This document shows, in pieces, positions 9,434 through 17,335 of a stretch of DNA of 33,088 nucleotides. The translations under genes and the position numbers were made by a program. How positions within the stretch are numbered: the stretch's first letter is position 1; each line of letters starts with the position of its first letter. The notes below the pieces were generated by a model. The model was not told the DNA's origin, did no database searches, and was given only the letters and a program-made list of their open reading frames with translations. Source of the stretch: Alphaproteobacteria bacterium (lineage in GTDB: Bacteria; Pseudomonadota; Alphaproteobacteria; Sphingomonadales; Sphingomonadaceae); assembly GCA_030431435.1 (NCBI GenBank), contig JAUIJI010000019.1, positions 1 to 33,088 on the forward strand. Reading direction: 5' to 3'.

Positions 9434-10002
9434 AGCCGATCCTGGGCCGCAAGGCAGAGCGAGAAGCGGCGCGGCTGATTACGAAGTTCGGGTGCATTGC
9501 CAATATCCTCGACACCACGCCCGCCGCCCTGCGCGAAGCGCTGGCCGACAGGCCGGAACTGGCCAATTCCCTGCTGGCAGCACGCGAACTCGCGCTCGCC
9601 GGATGGGCGGAGAGCATCAGGGGCAAACCCGTCGACACCAGCGATCCGCATCTGAAGAACTACCTCGTCGGGAAACTGCAGAGCCCGCGCGAGGAGCGCT
9701 TCCACGCCATCTTCATCGACCGGGACCAGCGCATCATCCATGATGAACGGATCTGCACCGGCGGTACCGACGGGCTCAAGTTTCGCACCCGCCATGTGAT
9801 CCACAGGTCGCTGGAACTCAACGCCTACGGGCTGATCGTCGCTCACAACCATCCATCGGGCAAGGCCGCGCCAAGCCGCAAGGACTGGCAGGCAACAGAC
9901 CACCTGCGCTCGATCGCCGCTGCCGTCGACGTCTCGCTGCTTGATCACTTCGTGGTCGCCAGCGGCGCTGTCTACAGCATGCGCCTGCAAAGTCTCATCT
10001 GA
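9364..10002 (+). CDS. RadC-like JAMM (JAB) domain protein
   Basis: A RadC-family protein. The C-terminal JAMM metalloprotease-like domain is intact: Glu in PREERFHAIFID, then HNHPSGKAAPSRKD, which fits H-x-H-x7-S-x2-D. The N-terminal part (AARLITKFGCIANILDTTPA) resembles the helix-hairpin-helix region of RadC but is short. RadC biochemistry is unsettled; the domain is common on mobile elements. No ATG suits the start: the nearest standard codon is GTG at 9364, inside the preceding gene, and a CTG at 9430 overlaps that gene's TGA. The start is therefore uncertain; from 9430 the protein is 190 residues. It takes the fourth place in copy 2, where copy 1 has a winged-helix gene. Confidence 0.82.
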   Translation: MWTGGAPAQDQALRHVPVLAQFLKPILGRKAEREAARLITKFGCIANILDTTPAALREALADRPELANSLLAARELALAGWAESIRGKPVDTSDPHLKNYLVGKLQSPREERFHAIFIDRDQRIIHDERICTGGTDGLKFRTRHVIHRSLELNAYGLIVAHNHPSGKAAPSRKDWQATDHLRSIAAAVDVSLLDHFVVASGAVYSMRLQSLI

Positions 10003-10025
10003 CCCCCTTCATGAAAGACACCGAC

Positions 10026-10190
10026 ATGGCCAACCCAAAGACCAGAGAACTTCCCCAGCAATACGCATCACCGGCACTTGCCGAATATGGCACGCTGGAG
10101 CAGGTGCTCGCATCGAACGTATCGCTGGAAGTAAAGGCGGCCTGTATCGAACTGGCAATCAGGGCGCGTGATGCCAAGAAGAAGGGATGA
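10026..10190 (+). CDS. 54-residue peptide with a lasso-leader-like motif
   Basis: A short ORF, MANPKTRELPQQYASPALAE followed by YGTLEQVLASNVSLEVKAAC and a Lys-rich end. The segment YASPALAEYG fits Y-x-x-P-x-L-x-x-x-G, the leader motif by which lasso-peptide precursors are recognised. The threonine usually found six residues on is replaced by leucine. The C-terminal half looks helical, unlike a lasso core, and no cyclase, protease or RRE gene is visible. An in-frame ATG at 10011 would add five residues. It lies 23 bp after the RadC-like gene, before a hairpin at 10221-10252, so it is probably last in the copy-2 operon. Confidence 0.6.
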   Translation: MANPKTRELPQQYASPALAEYGTLEQVLASNVSLEVKAACIELAIRARDAKKKG

Positions 10191-10220
10191 CGGCAAAGCC
10201 TGAACCCCTTGTACCCGGGG

Positions 10221-10252
10221 CCCTGCGCACATCCATCAGGGTGTGCGCAGGG
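10221..10252 (+). terminator. Hairpin after module copy 2
   Basis: CCCTGCGCACA (10221-10231) and TGTGCGCAGGG (10242-10252) form a perfect 11-bp stem with a 10-base loop. It follows the last small gene by 30 bp and ends the copy-2 transcript plausibly. It lacks a T-run, so termination may be incomplete or Rho-assisted. The remaining bases up to 10364 are AT-rich at 10265-10280 and probably contain the next promoter. Confidence 0.55.
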
Positions 10253-10364
10253 TTAGGGCCGCTAACACAAAATATTACAGACCGAATCAACCTGCCCTCT
10301 GGCATCAGGCCGCAAACTCCCTTAACCTGCCGGACATAATCACATTGGGAAGGGAGCCCGATCT

Positions 10365-11627
10365 ATGGCCCGCAACGGTCTTTTTACGAAAATTGCCTTC
10401 GCCGCAGGGGTTGCCTCCATGGCGCTTTCCTCCGGCATTGCCGCTGCGCAGGAGCGGCCGGACGATCTCTATGAACTGCCGCCGGTGCCAACCGATTACC
10501 AGCCTGACCGGCTGCCGTGGGGCGATCCCGATTTCACCGGCACCTGGCCGATCGAGCCGATCAACAACGGCCGCATCCTGTTCCAGCGCCCGGCCCACTA
10601 TGGCAACCGGTTCTGGGTGAATGACGAGGAATTCGAGCGCCGTCTCGCCGCCGCCCGCCAGCAGGATGGCAACTTCACGCAGGCCAATGACAGCGGCATC
10701 GGCGCAAGCGGTACCACGGGCCTGGAAAACTGGTTTCTCACCCACAATTTCGGCAAGCGCACTTCGATGCTGGTTTCGCCTGTCGATGGCCAGCTGCCTG
10801 ACCTGACGCCCGAAGCGATGGAACTGTTCAAGGCCGGTCGTTCGGGCTGGGTCCCGGGTCAGGCCTATGACTGGGTGGACGATTTCGACAGCTGGGACCG
10901 CTGCGTATCGCGCGGTTTCCCCGCCTCCATGTACCCGTTCCGCTACAACAACGGTATCCGCGTGTTCCAGTCTCCCGGATACATGACCATCGTGCTGGAA
11001 ATGCTCGGCACCCGCGTGGTCAAGATCTATGACAGCAAGGAAGAAGCGCAATCCGCCAAGTGGGACGAAAGCGTCGAAGCCTGGATGGGCAATTCGCGCG
11101 GCTGGTGGGAAGGCAATACGCTGGTGATCGAGACGACCAATATCGTCTCCGGTGACTCCGCGACGGAAGATGTCTACGCCCGCTCGGCCTCGCCGCTCAA
11201 CATGGCGACGCAGTTTACCGGCACGCTGGAGGTTCCCGCCTTCAACACCGTGCCGATGAGCACCGAGGCGATGACGGTGGAACGCCTGACCATGACCAGC
11301 GACGATGCCATCGTGCACGAGCTGACCTATTCCGACCCCGAGGTTTACACTGAACCGTGGACCACGCGCATCGAATGGACGCGCGATGATGACTACACCT
11401 TCTTCGAATATGCCTGCCACGAGGGCAATTACATGCCGCGGGACTACATCAGCGCATCACGCGCCCAGCAGGCGCGCATCGCCGCTGGCGAGGAAGAGGC
11501 GGTGACCGCCGAGAATGATGACCGTTCGCGCTTCGCCCAGCCGTTTGACCACGATCCCGGCACCGGCCCGCGCCCCGGCTTCGGCCCGCCCCCGCCCGCC
11601 GATGACGAGGAAGAAGCTGACGGCTAA
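10365..11627 (+). CDS. Conserved exported protein of unknown function
   Basis: A 420-residue exported protein. A signal peptide covers about residues 1-29 (hydrophobic core IAFAAGVASMALSSGIAAAQ). The mature part has DPDFTGTW at 54-61, WMGNSRGWWEGNTLVIETTN at 240-259 and YACHEGNY at 349-356. I recall these phrases from a large family of hypothetical secreted proteins in sphingomonads and Acidobacteria with no assigned role. Two cysteines in conserved-looking positions (180 and 351) could form a disulfide. The tail is rich in Pro, Asp and Glu and probably disordered. It is a single gene ending at a bidirectional terminator. Confidence 0.85.
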   Translation: MARNGLFTKIAFAAGVASMALSSGIAAAQERPDDLYELPPVPTDYQPDRLPWGDPDFTGTWPIEPINNGRILFQRPAHYGNRFWVNDEEFERRLAAARQQDGNFTQANDSGIGASGTTGLENWFLTHNFGKRTSMLVSPVDGQLPDLTPEAMELFKAGRSGWVPGQAYDWVDDFDSWDRCVSRGFPASMYPFRYNNGIRVFQSPGYMTIVLEMLGTRVVKIYDSKEEAQSAKWDESVEAWMGNSRGWWEGNTLVIETTNIVSGDSATEDVYARSASPLNMATQFTGTLEVPAFNTVPMSTEAMTVERLTMTSDDAIVHELTYSDPEVYTEPWTTRIEWTRDDDYTFFEYACHEGNYMPRDYISASRAQQARIAAGEEEAVTAENDDRSRFAQPFDHDPGTGPRPGFGPPPPADDEEEADG

Positions 11628-11652
11628 GCGCCGCCTCGCAAGCTGACATACA

Positions 11653-11686
11653 AAGGGCCGCCTCCCCACCGGGACGCGGCCCTTTT
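11653..11686. terminator. Intrinsic terminator between convergent genes
   Basis: AAGGGCCGC (11653-11661) pairs with GCGGCCCTT (11676-11684), followed by T residues on the plus strand and preceded by an A-run, so it can serve both strands. It lies between the exported-protein gene and the convergent PPC-like gene. Confidence 0.85.
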
Positions 11687-11709
11687 CATTGGTCCCCAAG
11701 CTGCGATTA

Positions 11710-12891
11710 TCAGCGCGCGCCGTCGATAATCTCCAGCTCGAAGGCACCGCCATCACCGATCGAGCTGGCGGTAATCCGCAAACGCTCAAGCCAGTCACCG
11801 TCCCCAGCAATCGGCGAGAGGTCAACGGTAAGACGTGAGTTCAGGCCTTCTCCGCCATCATCGTCGGACATGACGCTGGCATAACCGAGCGGTGTTTCGA
11901 AACCGACTTCGATGAAGCTGTCGATCGTGCTGGGGAAATAGGGATCATCCACTTCAGGCAAGCCCATGCTGATCGTCACCTCGCCGCGCCCGCCCCTGAT
12001 GGCGGCAATCGCCGCTGGCGTGAGCTGATAGGTAATTTCCGATGGATCCATCGAGCCATTCTCGTATCCGCTGCCCAGGTGGCCGGACACGCGCTCTCCC
12101 AGATCAAGCACCTGCTTGGGGGACTGGATCGTCGGTGCCTTGGGTTCAGCCACGCGGATCGTGTAAGCGCCTGATGAACCCGAATAGGCCTGCGCTGCGA
12201 TGGTGTAGCTACCGCTTTCTGGAAGCACGAGGCGGAGACGCGAATTCAGGCCCTCTCCGCCATCGTCATCGCTTGCAAGCTCTTCTCCGCGCGTGCCTTC
12301 GCCCTTGTAAAGCACCAGCAACGGATCGAGCTCGCCGCCATCTGCTGTGAGCGCGACCTGCAGCAACTCGCCCTCTTCGCCTTCGATACGGAACAGATCC
12401 ACACCATCCGGCCCCAGCTCGCCGCTGGCGACTTCGCCATAGGCAATGGACCGCATGGGTTCAGGCTCGTCCGATCCCGGGCGCAATTGCAATTCGAAGG
12501 CACCGGAGCTCTCCTCGCCGGAGAAAAAGGCGAATGACGAGACAGTGATTTCGATCTCGCGCGCCTCGCTTGCGAAGACCTGTGCGCGCGAGGCGAGGCC
12601 CTCGCCGCCGTCATCGTCCTCTGCCAGCACTTCGCCCGTGGCCCGGTCCGTCACGGTGACGGTGGGATCAAGCTCGCTCATTGCGTCCGGGATGACGTCG
12701 ATCACCAGCGAGGAAGACGGGGCCATGCGATAGTGGAACACAACCGGCTCATCGCGCACTTCGCCCTCGAAAATCAGCACATCGCTGCTTTCAGCATTGA
12801 GATCGCGCGCGCCTTGCGCCGATGCCGCAACCGGCGCGAGCAGGGCCGCAGCCCCCAAAAGGAGAGCGGTTTTGCTGAAACGCAGTGTCAT
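11710..12891 (-). CDS. Exported PPC-like repeat protein
   Basis: A 393-residue exported protein. The signal peptide is about residues 1-26 (KTALLLGAAALLAPVAASAQ). The acidic motif DDDGGEGL occurs three times, at 92-99, 208-215 and 343-350, each after a predicted strand and followed by SRL or SRA. Two repeats end in a GAY/GAF strand (SGSSGAYTIRV), which fits bacterial pre-peptidase C-terminal (PPC) beta-sandwich domains. The Asp clusters could bind calcium, which is inference. No enzymatic domain is present. The ATG at 12891 gives a clean signal peptide; a 13-residue upstream extension does not. It stands alone, convergent with 10365-11627. Confidence 0.85.
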   Translation of the reverse strand: MTLRFSKTALLLGAAALLAPVAASAQGARDLNAESSDVLIFEGEVRDEPVVFHYRMAPSSSLVIDVIPDAMSELDPTVTVTDRATGEVLAEDDDGGEGLASRAQVFASEAREIEITVSSFAFFSGEESSGAFELQLRPGSDEPEPMRSIAYGEVASGELGPDGVDLFRIEGEEGELLQVALTADGGELDPLLVLYKGEGTRGEELASDDDGGEGLNSRLRLVLPESGSYTIAAQAYSGSSGAYTIRVAEPKAPTIQSPKQVLDLGERVSGHLGSGYENGSMDPSEITYQLTPAAIAAIRGGRGEVTISMGLPEVDDPYFPSTIDSFIEVGFETPLGYASVMSDDDGGEGLNSRLTVDLSPIAGDGDWLERLRITASSIGDGGAFELEIIDGAR

Positions 12892-12960
12892 GGAAAAGCC
12901 CCTTCGAATGATTGCACACAGGCACCACAAAAGGCCTAGCAGGTCAAAGATTAATCGGCG

Positions 12961-13485
12961 TTAGAGCGGCCATTCATCTTCGAGCAGGCCCCACAGCCAT
13001 GTGTCGCACCAGCCGATATGCGTCCTCATCGCGTGGCGCAGATGCGCTTCGCGGGTGAAGCCCAGAGATTGCAGAAGGCGGTTGCTGGGCACGTTGCGCG
13101 GATCGACATCGGCGAAGATGCGGTGCACGCCTTCTGCGCGGAAAAGATGGGTGATGAGCGCGGAAACGCATTCCTTCGCCACGCCGCGCCGTTCGTTGCC
13201 CGGTACGATGATATAGCCGATCTCGCACACTTCCTTGCCGTGCGCAGAGGCGACAACGCGGCAGACCGGATCACCGCCCGCACGCGGCACAGCTATCCAT
13301 GTCCGCCCGTCCCATTCGCGGTCGAACAGATAGCTGCGGAATTCGGCCGCATCGGTAAAGGGCGCACGGCTCCAGTAGCGCATGAGATCATCATTGCTCA
13401 TCGCAGAATAGAGCGCGTTCTCGTCCCCGGCCTGCAACGGGCGCAACAGGAAACGATCGGTGGAGAGAACTGGCGTATCCGTCAA
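12961..13485 (-). CDS. GNAT-family N-acetyltransferase (RimJ/RimL type)
   Basis: A 174-residue acetyltransferase of the Acetyltransf_3 group, which includes RimJ/RimL and many enzymes of unknown substrate. The family start LSTDRFLLRPLQAGDENALY is clear. The acetyl-CoA loop lies around IIVPGNERRGVAKEC, and NRLLQSLGF is the typical late motif. No ATG suits the start: the first codon is taken as TTG at 13485, one base after the stop of the upstream LysR gene (TGAATTG), which implies translational coupling. An earlier TTG at 13497 is the alternative. The substrate cannot be told from sequence. Confidence 0.88.
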   Translation of the reverse strand: MTDTPVLSTDRFLLRPLQAGDENALYSAMSNDDLMRYWSRAPFTDAAEFRSYLFDREWDGRTWIAVPRAGGDPVCRVVASAHGKEVCEIGYIIVPGNERRGVAKECVSALITHLFRAEGVHRIFADVDPRNVPSNRLLQSLGFTREAHLRHAMRTHIGWCDTWLWGLLEDEWPL

Positions 13486-13486
13486 T

Positions 13487-14278
13487 TCACTCGCCAACGA
13501 GATGCTCGACGAGTGCCTTGACCTTCTTCTGCCGCCACTGCGGGCGCGGGGCGACCAGCCAGTAGGCGCGGCGGCAATCCTCTTCCTCGGCCAGCTTGAC
13601 GAGGCGACCGTCTTCCAGCGCCTCTGCCACCAGCGGCCAGGGCATGGTGGCACGACCGAGGCCCGCCAGCGCGGAGGACAGCGCCTGCCCCGCATTGCCG
13701 ACCTGCAAGAGCACCTCCTCGCCCTCGGGCGCGGGGAACGCGGGCCAGCTGATCCAGCCGTCAGCCGATTGCGGAGCCGCCACGGTCACGCGGCAACCGG
13801 GGGCGAGCTGCGCGCCTTCCAGTTCGCCCGGCCCTTCGACAAGGCGCACCGCCACATCGAGATTGGCCTCGGTGAAATCGGCGTCCTCGTCCGCGATCAG
13901 CTGGTAGCGGACTTCGGGGTTGGCAGCGCGGAATGCAGCCAAGCGCGGGGCGAGCCATTGGGCGTAGAATTCGCGCGGCACGGCGATGGTGTAGATCGAG
14001 CTCGACTGGCCCGACTGCATCGCCTGCACGCTTTCCTCGAAACGCAGGAAGCCTTCGCGCAAGGGATCAAGGCCCGAAATCGCCTCATCCGTCAGTTCCA
14101 GCCCCTTTGACGTGCGGCGGAACAAGACCACGCCGAGCACATCTTCCAGCGCGCGGATCTGCTGGCCCACGGCGGCAGGCGTTACCGCCAGCTCGTCCGC
14201 AGCGCGGGTGAAGGACAGGTGCCGCGCGGCGGCATCGAATACGCGCAAGGCGTTCAGGGGCAGGTGCGTGCGCTTCAT
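13487..14278 (-). CDS. LysR-family regulator (GcvA-like)
   Basis: A 263-residue LysR-type transcription factor. The winged HTH is at about residues 8-66 (LNALRVFDAAARHLSFTRAA, then DELAVTPAAVGQQIRALED), followed by a periplasmic-binding-protein-like effector domain from about residue 90. The LPLNALRVFDAAARH opening is typical of the GcvA/AmpR branch. The ATG at 14278 was chosen; an upstream extension of 30 residues is not conserved in type. It is divergent from the M14 peptidase gene over a 142-bp gap and coupled to the GNAT gene downstream. LysR proteins often control the divergent gene, so the peptidase is a candidate target. Confidence 0.92.
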   Translation of the reverse strand: MKRTHLPLNALRVFDAAARHLSFTRAADELAVTPAAVGQQIRALEDVLGVVLFRRTSKGLELTDEAISGLDPLREGFLRFEESVQAMQSGQSSSIYTIAVPREFYAQWLAPRLAAFRAANPEVRYQLIADEDADFTEANLDVAVRLVEGPGELEGAQLAPGCRVTVAAPQSADGWISWPAFPAPEGEEVLLQVGNAGQALSSALAGLGRATMPWPLVAEALEDGRLVKLAEEEDCRRAYWLVAPRPQWRQKKVKALVEHLVGE

Positions 14279-14420
14279 GGCTGGGCCGCGATGTAATGCG
14301 GCAACGCTGCCGGGGCAAGCGCGTCGCAAGAGCCGGGCCTTGAACAGACGGGGCTTGACCCATTGCAAATGAAACTACAGGACCCGTGCTTTCCCCGCGT
14401 ATCGCACCGGAGCGCCTTGC
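14279..14420. promoter_or_regulatory. Divergent LysR / M14 promoter region
   Basis: The 142-bp gap contains TTGACC at 14355-14360 followed by CATTGCAAATG (14361-14371), a short dyad with CATT/AATG arms that could be a LysR box. No convincing -10 is seen: TACAGG at 14376-14381 gives only a 15-bp spacer. Confidence 0.3.
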
Positions 14421-17030
14421 ATGATCCGCCTCTTCTTCGCTGTACTTCTTGCCACATTGGGCCTCGCCCTGCCTGCAAAGGCGCAGAGCATGCTGGATGG
14501 CACATTCGATGACAGCATTCCCACGCTGCAGCAGGTCGTCGGCCACGAGCCGGGCCAGCGGATCAGTTCACCCGAACAGGCGCTGACCTATTTCGAAGCG
14601 CTGGCCGAAGCTGCGCCGGACCGCTTCCGGCTGGTTGAATATGCCACCAGCTGGGAAGGCCGCCCGCTGGTCTATGCGGTAATTTCCAGCGCCGAAAACA
14701 TGGCGCGGATCGACGATGTGCAGGCCGATCTGCAACAGCTGGGCAATGGCACGTCTCCTGCGCAACTGGCCAATGTGCTGCCGGTGACGTGGCTCGCCTA
14801 TGGCGTGCACGGTGACGAGATTTCCTCCACCGACGCCGCGCTGGCGCTGGCCTACCACTTGCTGGCGAGCGAAGGCGATGCGCTGGTCGATGGCATCATG
14901 GATCGATCAGTGGTGGTAATCGACCCCAGCCAGAACCCCGATGGCCGCGCGCGCTTCGTGCATTCCTGGCGCCAGGTGTTGGGCATGGTGCCCTTCGCAG
15001 ACCGCAATGTTGCGGGGCCGGACCAGCCTTGGCCGGGCGGTCGGTTCAACCACTACCTGTTCGATCTCAACCGCGACTGGTTCGCCCTTACCCAGCCCGA
15101 AACGCGCGGCAAGGTGGCTGCGGTGCAGGCGTGGCAGCCCGTGGTGCTGGTCGATGCGCATGAGATGGGCGGGGACGAGACCTATTTTTTCCCGCCTTCG
15201 GCTGACCCGTTCAACCCGCATATCACCACCGGCCAGCGGCAGAAGCAGGTGCTGCTGGGCCGCAATATCGCCAGCTGGATGGACCGTGCGGGCGAGCCCT
15301 ATTTCACCCGCGAGGTGTTCGACGCGTTCTATCCCGGCTATGGCGACACCTGGCCCACGCTCAACGGCAGCATCGCCATGACGTTTGAACAGGCAAGCGC
15401 GCGCGGACTGGCGTGGGAGCGCAAGGATGGCACCTTGCTGACCTATGCCGACGGGGTGCGCAACCACTTCATCACCACCCTCGCCACCGCGCAGACCGTG
15501 GCGGACAATGCGGACCTGTTCCTGCAGGATTACGCAGAATACCGTCGCAGCGCGGCAGCAGGTGAAGCCGGGCGCGGCACCTATGTGATCGACCTTGCGC
15601 AGCGCACATGGAACGCCGAACAGCTCGCCCGCCGCCTTGCCTTCCAGGGTATCGCGGTGAGCCGCGTGAATGGCCCCGCCAATGCCTGCGGGCGCTCTTA
15701 CCCGATGGGCTATCTCGCCATTTCGCGCAGCCAGCCTGCCGCGCGCCTTATCCGCAGCCTGCTGGATGAAAATGTGGATCTGCCTGCAGACTTCATCGCT
15801 GCACAGGAAGCGCGCCGGTCGGCTGACCTTCCGCATGAACTTTACGACACCACCGCATGGTCCGTGGGGCTGATGTCTGGCCTCGACGTGGAGCTGTGCG
15901 CTTCTGCCGCAACCGGCCGCGCGATCTCCGCCGAAGCGCCCATGCCAGACCGCGCTGACGAACCGGGCGCATTCGGCCTCGCCGTGCGCTGGACCGACAG
16001 CGGGCAGGTGCGCCTTGTCGCCGATGCCTTGCGGCAGGGCTTTGTCGGCCGTTCGACCGATACCGCCTTCACCGCAGGCGGGCGCGAGTTCCCGCGCGGA
16101 ACGGTGGTTTTTTCGCGCGGTGACAACCCCGAAGGCCTCGATGCCCTCGCCGCCCATGCAAGAACACTCGGCGCGGAAACGGTGGCGCTGGAGACAGGCT
16201 GGGTCGATACGGGGCCGAACCTGGGCAGTGACAAGTTCGCCCGCCTGATGATGCCGCGTGTCGCCATGCTGTGGGACGATGGCATCTCGCCGCTCTCCGC
16301 AGGTTCTCTGCGCTTCACGCTCGAACAGCGGCTCGGCATTCCCGTCGCGCCGATCCGCACCGGCACGGTCGCAGCGGCAGACCTTGTCCGCTACCAGGTG
16401 CTGCTGGTGCCGGAGACCTATGGCGCGCTCGATTCCGCCGTGCGCGAAGCCATCTCCGGCTATGCGCAAGGCGGCGGCGTGGTGGTGGTGATGGGCGAGG
16501 CGCTGGCCGGTTTCTCGGAAGGTGACGACGCGCTCTTCGCCCTCGTTACCGAAACCGCGCTGGGCACCGAACCCGAAGGCGAGGAAGAGACGGCAACGCA
16601 AGTCGCGGGCGAAGCAATTGCTGACGAGGCCACCTACCGCGAGACCATCGCCAGCGGTGCCGGCCAGCCCGATACGCTGCCCGGCGCGCTGCTCAACACC
16701 GCGATTGACAGCACCGTGTTCCTCTCCGCCGGATATGACGATGCCGCGCCGGTGGTCTTCGCCAGCGGCAGCACGATCCACGCCCCTCTGGCCCGCAGCG
16801 AAGGCTCCAACGTGGTACGCTTCGCCGATGCCGACAGCATCCTTGCCAGCGGATATCTGTGGGACGAGAACCGCCGCCAGATGGCCTTCAAGCCATTCAT
16901 GGTGTCGCAAACCGCCGGATCAGGCATGGCCATCGGCTTCACCCACGATCCCAGCGTGCGCGGTTACCTCGACGGGCTGGACCTGCTGCTGGCGAACGCC
17001 GTGCTGGTGGCGCCTGCGAGGGTTCGATAA
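14421..17030 (+). CDS. Exported M14 zinc carboxypeptidase
   Basis: An 869-residue exported metallopeptidase. The signal peptide is residues 1-22 (LFFAVLLATLGLALPAKAQS). The M14 catalytic domain shows HGDE (zinc ligands His130 and Glu133), DPSQNPDGRAR at 168-178, DLNRDW at 215-220, third zinc ligand His247 in VDAHEMGG, and catalytic Glu323 in SIAMTFEQA, so the active site appears complete. The second half includes a glutamine-amidotransferase-like fold around VRYQVLLVPETYGALDSAVR and GGGVVVVMGE. Large two-domain M14 proteins of this size are common in sphingomonads. It probably trims peptides in the periplasm or outside. Its 3' end abuts the dispersed repeat. Confidence 0.93.
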   Translation: MIRLFFAVLLATLGLALPAKAQSMLDGTFDDSIPTLQQVVGHEPGQRISSPEQALTYFEALAEAAPDRFRLVEYATSWEGRPLVYAVISSAENMARIDDVQADLQQLGNGTSPAQLANVLPVTWLAYGVHGDEISSTDAALALAYHLLASEGDALVDGIMDRSVVVIDPSQNPDGRARFVHSWRQVLGMVPFADRNVAGPDQPWPGGRFNHYLFDLNRDWFALTQPETRGKVAAVQAWQPVVLVDAHEMGGDETYFFPPSADPFNPHITTGQRQKQVLLGRNIASWMDRAGEPYFTREVFDAFYPGYGDTWPTLNGSIAMTFEQASARGLAWERKDGTLLTYADGVRNHFITTLATAQTVADNADLFLQDYAEYRRSAAAGEAGRGTYVIDLAQRTWNAEQLARRLAFQGIAVSRVNGPANACGRSYPMGYLAISRSQPAARLIRSLLDENVDLPADFIAAQEARRSADLPHELYDTTAWSVGLMSGLDVELCASAATGRAISAEAPMPDRADEPGAFGLAVRWTDSGQVRLVADALRQGFVGRSTDTAFTAGGREFPRGTVVFSRGDNPEGLDALAAHARTLGAETVALETGWVDTGPNLGSDKFARLMMPRVAMLWDDGISPLSAGSLRFTLEQRLGIPVAPIRTGTVAAADLVRYQVLLVPETYGALDSAVREAISGYAQGGGVVVVMGEALAGFSEGDDALFALVTETALGTEPEGEEETATQVAGEAIADEATYRETIASGAGQPDTLPGALLNTAIDSTVFLSAGYDDAAPVVFASGSTIHAPLARSEGSNVVRFADADSILASGYLWDENRRQMAFKPFMVSQTAGSGMAIGFTHDPSVRGYLDGLDLLLANAVLVAPARVR

Positions 17031-17031
17031 T

Positions 17032-17326
17032 TTGTTTGCTTTCCGCACGCCCATCCGGGCGCGCGGTCCTCGGGGCTGATCCCTCCCCCCGGATCAAGTC
17101 CGGGGTTCGGGGCCCCTGCGGGCGGCCGGTCGGCCTTGCGGTTGCTGCGCAACCGTTGTCAGCGATGACAGATTGGCTTGGAATGGATGTGGCGCGGAAC
17201 GCGACACCAGCGCGTGGAAGCGAAGCCGAAGGCGCAGCTGTCCAAAGGACACCTGCACGCGCGCCGCCCGGTAGGGCGAAAGCCAAGCAGGCCGGATGGC
17301 TCGCGCCCAGCGCTTGAGGGGCTCAA
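17032..17326 (+). repeat. Dispersed intergenic repeat, copy A
   Basis: A non-coding block filling the gap between the convergent M14 and apaG genes. Its reverse complement recurs at 27788-28030. Shared blocks in order are TTGTTTG, CCGCACGCCCATCCGGGCGC, CTTGCGGT, GGCGCGGAACGCGAC followed by CCAGCGCG, AAGCCAAGCAGGCCGGATGG and GCGCTTGAGGG. Between the blocks the copies differ by substitutions and indels; copy A is about 50 bp longer. There is no reading frame in common. Confidence 0.85.
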
Positions 17327-17335
17327 AAAAGAAAA

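Noticed and set aside
7193-10002. A prophage
   Set aside because: Only a terminase-small-like gene and a RadC-like gene recall phage; there is no integrase, capsid, tail or lysis gene and no attachment repeat.
10305-11420. A 371-codon minus-strand frame opposite the exported protein gene
   Set aside because: Antisense shadow; the plus-strand reading has a signal peptide and recalled family motifs.
14907-16910. A 667-codon minus-strand frame inside the M14 gene
   Set aside because: Antisense shadow; the plus-strand protein has a complete active site and a signal peptide.
17032-17326. Short frames within the dispersed repeat
   Set aside because: The copy at 27788-28030 does not keep the same frame, so coding is unlikely.
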